This document shows positions 57,869 through 64,000 of a DNA stretch of 64,000 nucleotides, one piece after another. Source of the stretch: Stenogyne calaminthoides (Eukaryota; Streptophyta; Magnoliopsida; Lamiales; Lamiaceae). The stretch is from positions 8,640,786-8,704,785 of the forward strand of contig JBBCBC010000030.1 in assembly GCA_037126765.1 (NCBI GenBank), read 5' to 3'. Both the position numbers and the translations under genes were made by a program. A model generated the notes under the pieces. That model ran no database searches and was not told the origin of the DNA. It saw only the letters and a list, made by a program, of their open reading frames with translations. Position 1 is the stretch's first letter; each line of letters begins with the position of its first letter.

Positions 57869-59676
57869 TGTTGGGATTATACTGGAAAGTATGCTTTTAC
57901 TTTGTATAATCAAAACTGAATTTCGGACTTATTTACTAAAATAAATTATTTATCACTGATGCTTTAAATATTATCGAATGTTACATATATTTACTGCATA
58001 ACTGTTCAATAAATCGTACGTGTTACATTGTAGTTAATTTAGTGATACCAGATCACAGAAGATTAAATTAACAGTCCCTTGTAACTAAAAGAACGCCATT
58101 CACGACCTAGATCGAAATGAACAACCCATCGTGAAAGGTTGAAGTGTAAGGCTCAGATTGGCTTGTCTTGACCAAGAGATTACACTAGTGTATGACTGAT
58201 GCACTGAATAGGACCTACAGGAGGACAAATTCTTCAGAACTGAACAAGGAAGAATTAGACCTCAGTGGTTCGTTATTTCTTAATCTTCGTTCCTTAAATA
58301 GGATCACGTGTGATTGGTAACTATTGTTTTGACTTATCATGGGTAGAGAATCAACGAGATTCAATACTTTTTATCTTGGGAAATATTATTGGTCACATGT
58401 GATTGCTAAGATTTAATACGGAGAATCGTGTGCAATACGACTTTGTTCGATTTGGTTTTGGGAGGTTCATAAGTTTTATCATACCAAATCTTGCAAGTGG
58501 AATTAGTTTCCGGTATGGATAATAATGTTGAACCGTTCCTTGACCAAGGACAAAATATATTAATTAACGGAAAGTTATTTCAGTGGCTTGAATTAATTAA
58601 TGGGTTAGATAATCTTAAACACGGGAAATAATAACCGGGAGCCATATTGACTGTAATATGGGTTAAGATGGTTAGTGCAATATTAATTATGTAGTGGGAT
58701 TAATTAATATTTATGGGCTTGAATAATATTGTGGCTCAATATTGTTAATTCAAGGTCCATTGGAAGGTCCAATCTTAATTCTCCTAAAGGCCCCCTGAGT
58801 AGCCCAACATATAGTCCAATAACTGAAAAGGTGTTTAAAATAAAATAAATATTGTTGCTTATTTTTTCTCATTTATTTCGAAATTTATGGATAAAAGGGG
58901 AGAAAGATTTTCTTTGAATTTTGTTATGGAATGAAGATATGTATTCTTGAAATACAAGATTATCTCATTAAATTCAAGAAATCTCCCACTTGGTTATTTA
59001 TATAGATGTTTCGAAAATTTTGAAATTAAAGGGGAAAGAAAGATTTTCTTGATTTTCTTGAAAAGATATTATGGAAGATATGTATTTTTTGAAATACAAG
59101 AATATCTCATAAATTCAAGAAGATCCAAATCTTGGAATCTTTTACTAAAATTTCGAAAATCACCATAACTTGGGATTTTTTGTGGGATATTATAATTATG
59201 GAAAAAAGAATATAAGAGATATATTCAAGATTTCTTGGAGATCAAGTAAAGTTTTTTCCCACATTATTTTTCTACCAAAAAAATCGCCCATCACCTAGCT
59301 ATAAATAGGGGATGACTCTTTCATTCCCAAGTACAATTCCATGTGCTGGAAAAATTAGTAAATCCACAAAGGTGGTGCAACATAATTTATTTTCCTTTTG
59401 TTAATTGTTCACAAGTGTCCTACCACCGGATAGTCGAACAAGGATTAAGGGAATACTTGGGAAGTTCTTTTGGTTAGTCTAATCAGCTAGATCACTACCA
59501 TCCCAAGAGGTACGTTCACGTAAACTCGTAGAATTTCGCATGCGTAGGTTTTACGTGAATTAATTATATGCATGATATGTTGTTGGATTATTATTTGAAT
59601 TAATATAGGATTAATTCATGCTAGTAATAATTATAAGAATTAAATTTATATTTAAATATTCACCCCGAATAGATCT
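57869..59676 (+). repeat. 3' LTR, last ~24 bp missing
   Basis: Starts TGTTGGGATTATAC. Homology to the 5' LTR ends at AGATCT (59,676), where unrelated GACCTCCG repeats begin. Confidence 0.9.
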
Positions 59677-59770
59677 GACCTCCGAGTCCTTTTGTACTGA
59701 CCTCCGGGTCCTTTTTGTACTTGTAACTTGTAATGTAAATCTGACCTCCGTGTCTTTATCAATGAAAATT
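59677..59770. repeat. three degenerate GACCTCCG repeats
   Basis: TGACCTCCGAGTCCTTTTGT, TGACCTCCGGGTCCTTTTTG and TGACCTCCGTGTCTTTATC follow each other, with ACTTGTAACTTGTAATGTAA between the last two. It looks like the transcript end of some other element; the source is unknown. Confidence 0.55.
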
Positions 59771-59779
59771 TCTATTATT

Positions 59780-62700
59780 CCATTGTTGTGTTGTTTCTAC
59801 TTTCTTATGTGATTTGTAGCCTTAATCTTATAAAGTATAACCTTCCAATCTGATCAGTTCCACCTTAATTTGATAATTCTTTTCTGATCAGATCTGATCA
59901 GTTGAGGTATCTTCCTCAACTGACTCTTTCTATCTGGTCAGTCTCTTAACCAACTGGTCTTGGAGACTAGCCCACCAAACATTTCTGGTGCACTTCCTCC
60001 GAGATCCAGAAGCCCTAGCTCATTGCATAATTCTCTGAATCTGATCTCAGCTAGTGGTTTGGTTAAAATATCGACTTTTACGTTTTATCAAGATAGATCT
60101 TTTCCATTCTGATATTCTTCTTTTCAACATGATCTCTTATAAAATGGTGTCTGACATCCACATGCTTGCATCTTGTATGTAGAACATGATTCTGAGTGAT
60201 TGCAATAGCACTATTACTGTCACAGAATATAGGTACGTTCAGAAGCTATAATGTTATAATCCTCACCGCCGACTTAGCAGAGCGATTTGGGAACAACAAA
60301 CTTTTGCGCCAGAATGTATTCTCGCCAAATAGTAGATGTCATGAATCGATGTCCGCTTTTTTGAAAACCAAGAGATCGCTTTTACTACCTAAAAACCGAC
60401 ATGTACCGAGGTTGACTTCGTCAATTACGCAACCTCCATAATCGTAATCGAATACCCACTAAGATCTAGATTATCATCGATGGGTAAAATAAACCAAGGT
60501 TCTTGTCCCTTCAGATACTTAAGAATCCGCTTAGTCGCTTCCGGTGGCTTTGCATTGGATTTGCTCGAATCGCGCACATACACCCATCGCAAAAATGATA
60601 TCGGTCTGGCGTTTGGCGGTCGGTATAGTAGAGATCCAATGAGAGCCCTATATTCTTTCTGATTAGTTTTCTGACCATTCTCATCTGGATCCATCTTGAA
60701 TCCAGTCATCATAGGAATTTCGCTTCCTTACTACGTTTTAAACTCCGAACTTAGCCAATAAACTCCAAGTGTACTTCTTTGGCGAGATGAATATCCCTTA
60801 TGTACTTTGCTTAACTTGTAAACCCGTAAAAGTAACTCATCGACCCATCATGGACATCTCGAACTTCCTTGCATCATTTTTTTTTTTTGTCAATTTTTCA
60901 CATAAACTCTTGTTGGGAGATCCGAAGATGATGTCATCCACATAAATCTGAACCATCAAAATGTCTTCTCCATCTTCTATTCTGAATAAGGTTATGTCCA
61001 CTATTCCTTTAGTGAAACCACTGTCTATCAAGAACTGAGAGAGTGTATCATACCAAGCTCGAGGAGCTTGTTTCAGGCCATAAAGAGCTTTTTTTTAAAC
61101 GGTACACCGGTCGCCTTTTTCAAAGCCTGGAGGTTGTTCAACATAAACTTCCTCAGCTAGTACCCCATTTAAGAATGCACTCTTAACATCCATCTGATAC
61201 ACAATAAACCCTCTGTATTAAAAGATATGCCGTAAACAACCCGAATGGCTTCTAGAAGCGGCGGTGCAAAGGTCTCATCATAATCAATTCCTTCTGATTG
61301 TGAATACACCTTAGCAACAAGTCTTGTCTTATTTCTGGTTATGACATTATTCTCATCTCTTTTGTTCTTGAATACCCACTTTGTGCCAATCACATCTTGA
61401 TGGGTTGGTCATCCACCGATTTCCAAACCCCGATTCCTTTCAAATTGTTCGATTCTTCTTGCATGGCTAGAATCCGGCCAGATCTTGTAGAGCTTCTTCT
61501 ACTTGAGGTTGGTTCCTTCAAAGGCAGATAACAACAATACATGGCACTTTCACCAACTCGATGTCTAGTTTTGACTCTATCAGATGGGTCTCCGATGATC
61601 AGATCAGTTGGATGACTGGTTACCCAGGTCCTTCTTTTCTGGTTTGCATCAGTTTGGAGAACATCATCCTCTTCTGATAGTAGTTCATTACTAGTGATTG
61701 GGAGTGGTGCAGAATTATGATCCACTTGACATGGACAAGTCTCAGCTGATGTTGGACTCATCATGTCCGATGTCCGTAAAGTAGGAACTTCAGTGTTCCC
61801 CGAACCGGATGGTTCAATTGATCTTCGTCTCAAATTGCACCGCTTCTTCTTCATTGATAGTTATACGTACCTTAGGGTCTGATTGACCTGGTGAATCAGT
61901 AAGATCAAGTTCTGGAATATACACTGTTACGTGTTCTAATCCTTTTTCCTTGATACTTAGCTGATCCATTTTTTGTGCATCAGGTACCGGTTGATTTGGT
62001 ACTTCTTGTTCTGAGGCAGATTTCTCTTGTTCAGAAGATGTCTCATCAAAGACCACATGAGGTGTTTCTTCCACAACTAGGGTTACTTTATTGTAAACCC
62101 CGAAAAGTCTTCTTTGGATGAGGAATATCCTAAGAATATACCCTCATCTGACTTGGCCTCAAAAGTCTTCAACTGACTCTTCCCATTGTTGTGTATGAAA
62201 CACTTGCACCCAAAAACATGGAAGTAAGAAACACGAGGTTTTCTACCCTTCCACAGTTCATAGGGTGTTTTGTAGTGAGCTTTAGTCAGTGAGCATCTAT
62301 TCTGAGTGTGGCATGCAATATTGATGGCTTTTGCCCAGAAACGGCTTGGTGTTGCATGTTCAGCTAATATAGTGCGAGCAACTTCCTAGAGTGTTCTGTT
62401 TCTCCGTTCTGCTACACCATTCTGTTGTGGCGTTCTTACAGCTGATGTCTCATGATGTATACCAAACTTAGTGCAAAAATCAGTAATAAAAGAGTTCAGA
62501 AATTATGTACCTTTATCTGATCCGATTTTCACTATACTGACACCCTTTTCGTTTTGTAGTTTCTTGAGCAGCTCAGATATCTTTGTTGTTGTCTCATTCT
62601 TCTTATACAAGAATACAACCCAGGTAAACTTGGAATAATCATCCACGATTACCAGAGTATATTTGCGTCCCCTGAGACTGACTGGTGTAACTAGTCCAAA

Positions 62701-64000
62701 TAAGTCCATATGGAGCAGTTGCAATACTCTGCTGGATGCTAGTCCAGGGTTTCCCTTGAATGAGGCTTTAACCTGTTTTCCCTTCTGACATGTGACACAT
62801 GTCTGATCCTTAGAGAATACCTCATTCGGAAGACCCTCAACCAAAGACATTCTTGATATCTTGTTAAGAGTTTTAAAGTTCAGATGACTCATTCTCTTGT
62901 GCCAGAGCCAACTGCTACCTTTTGAACTCTTAACAATCAGGCATGCATTTCTTGGACAACTGTTCTAATCTGCTGTATAAATCGTACCTTTCCTTGAACC
63001 AGTTAACAAGATCTGTTGAGTAGCTCGATTCTTGATAGTACACTGATCAGTCGAGAACTCAATACTGAATCCGTTATCGCAGAATTGTGAAACTGATAAC
63101 AGATTATGCTTTAAACCTTCGACATACGAGACTCCAGTAACCTGTACATCATCATTCTCTAAGGGTCCGAATCCTCTGGTAAAACCAAAGTTATCATCAC
63201 CAAAGAGTACACGTGGGCCTTCTTATTCTGTGTAAGAGCTGAGGAGATGTTTGCTTCCAGTCATATGCCTTGAGCATCCACTATCGATGTACTAGATAGT
63301 TGCTTGTACACCTCCTTTGTTGGCCAAACCCACGCGAACCTGCAATCAAATCAGGTTTTAGGTACCCCTTTAGGATTGGGTCCTGAGGGGTTAGAGTTGG
63401 TTTTAGGGATCCATACAAATAGAGCATTTCTATTGTAATCAGATAGATCAGAAGTCCTGATTTATCTCCCATAAACATCTACATAATCATACATCTCTTC
63501 ATATGCATTCTGATCAGTATGATTATTTGTGCGAGCCTTGGGTAAATCAGAAGACTTGGGATTTTTCCTTGTTGTTTGTCTTCTTTTAACCCAGTGGGGC
63601 TCAGGTGCAGCAGCCCTAGGTTTCTGATTATAAGGGTAGGTACGACTGCTACCATTAAAAGATTCATATCTTATTGGCATATCTGGTTTCAAAGAAGTTT
63701 TACCCTTGGCTTGCTGTTAGGCAGACTTGACTGATTAGGTTTGGATCGATTTCCCTTTAAAGGTTGTCTTTTACGATATCTAATCTTTCGACGTAGAGGT
63801 CTCTTCGAGGAAGAACGGGTTCTTCTGTTGATTCCTTGGCTGATGCTTAATCAGTTGGGGTCCATTTATGTTCCCTTTCTGCTTGGGCACTTACCTTACT
63901 TGTTCAGTAGGTCTCTTTCCCTTGTTAGATACAAATTTTGCTTTATGTGTATCTATATTAGAAACTCGTTTGATAACACCTTTTTGAAGTGAATCAGACG
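59780..64000 (-). mobile_element. copia-type element (family B-like), 3' part of pol, runs off the window
   Basis: Minus strand, same protein family as the element at 25.8-31.1 kb. Zinc- and protease-side sequence at 63,990-63,260, integrase, reverse transcriptase, RNase H, then the pol end near 59,940 and GATCAGATC-type trailer words. No LTR is seen at its 3' side before the GACCTCCG repeats; the copia element at 50,587-59,676 lies next to it. Confidence 0.8.
59940..63860 (-). pseudogene. pol of the right-edge copia: protease, integrase, reverse transcriptase, RNase H, broken
   Basis: Protease YIDSGCSRHM with DSG at 63,277-63,285. Pre-integrase and integrase from 62,892 (CVTCQKGKQVKASF, LLHMDLFG with the catalytic Asp kept, VDDYSKFTWVVFLY) to about 62,470. 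Linker 62,074-61,390. Reverse transcriptase start GTKWVFKNKRDEN at 61,390 and an intact YVDD at 60,933-60,944. RNase H pieces 60,712-60,425 and 60,230-60,100. End with PEMFGGLVSKTSW at about 59,960. Fewer frame breaks than the 19.7 kb copy in the integrase and reverse transcriptase, but still inactive. Confidence 0.82.

Larger units (their letters stand above)
50587..59676 (+). mobile_element. copia-type LTR retrotransposon (family A), nearly complete
   Basis: 5' LTR, primer-like site, long leader, gag, protease, integrase, reverse transcriptase, RNase H, polypurine tract and 3' LTR on the plus strand, about 9.1 kb. The last ~24 bp of the 3' LTR are missing, so no target duplication can be checked. 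The LTRs are very similar to each other, while the coding part is broken many times. Confidence 0.9.

Overview
The window is nuclear DNA of a flowering plant. It is AT-rich and holds spliced G-type lectin S-receptor-like kinase genes, Ty1-copia elements, PIF/Harbinger and Stowaway/Tourist-type transposons, a LINE piece and an integrated plant pararetrovirus. The words used by the copia elements (dense TGATCAG strings) and the large non-coding-like ORF cluster at 45-48.7 kb remind me of asterid (Lamiales) genomes; that is an impression, not a result.

Layout. 1-3,815: 5' half (minus strand) of a copia-type element with 1.84 kb LTRs and a very GC-rich leader. 3,816-5,720: minus-strand remains of a gypsy-type transposon gene with its TATA box. 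5,760-8,300: gene-poor, with a small MITE and one possible lone exon. 8,307-33,817: a tandem cluster of four minus-strand S-receptor-like kinase copies. Only the second (13,358-16,643, seven exons, 820 residues) reads through intact. The first is a full-length pseudogene, the third is an exon 1/exon 7 fusion scrap, and the fourth is split by a ~11.5 kb copia element (19,717-31,280). That copia element itself carries a Harbinger transposon inside gag. The first exon of the fourth copy also holds a LINE fragment (with a MITE inside it) and a second MITE.

34,400-42,070: two copies of a SINE-like repeat, one holding a long foldback element inside a TA microsatellite, the other abutting an endogenous pararetrovirus (35,440-41,828, minus). 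The viral copy begins and ends with the same 442 bp segment, as expected when a circular genome integrates as more than one unit. 42,070-49,690: repeat clusters, an LTR of the same family as the 19.7 kb copia (minus), a broken ORF cluster typical of large non-autonomous LTR derivatives, and another LTR end. 49,895-50,369: a TATA box followed by a 133-codon ORF of unknown nature. 50,587-59,676: a plus-strand copia element of the same family as the one at the left edge, with two LTRs and a heavily broken gag-pol. 59,780-64,000: a minus-strand copia polyprotein related to the 19.7 kb element, running off the window.

Functionally, one gene is likely to make a working product: the receptor kinase at 13.4-16.6 kb, a plasma-membrane protein with lectin, S-locus, PAN, transmembrane and kinase parts. 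Nearly everything else is mobile DNA in layers, and the insertion order can be read from which element interrupts which. All coordinates of splice sites and element ends were read by eye.
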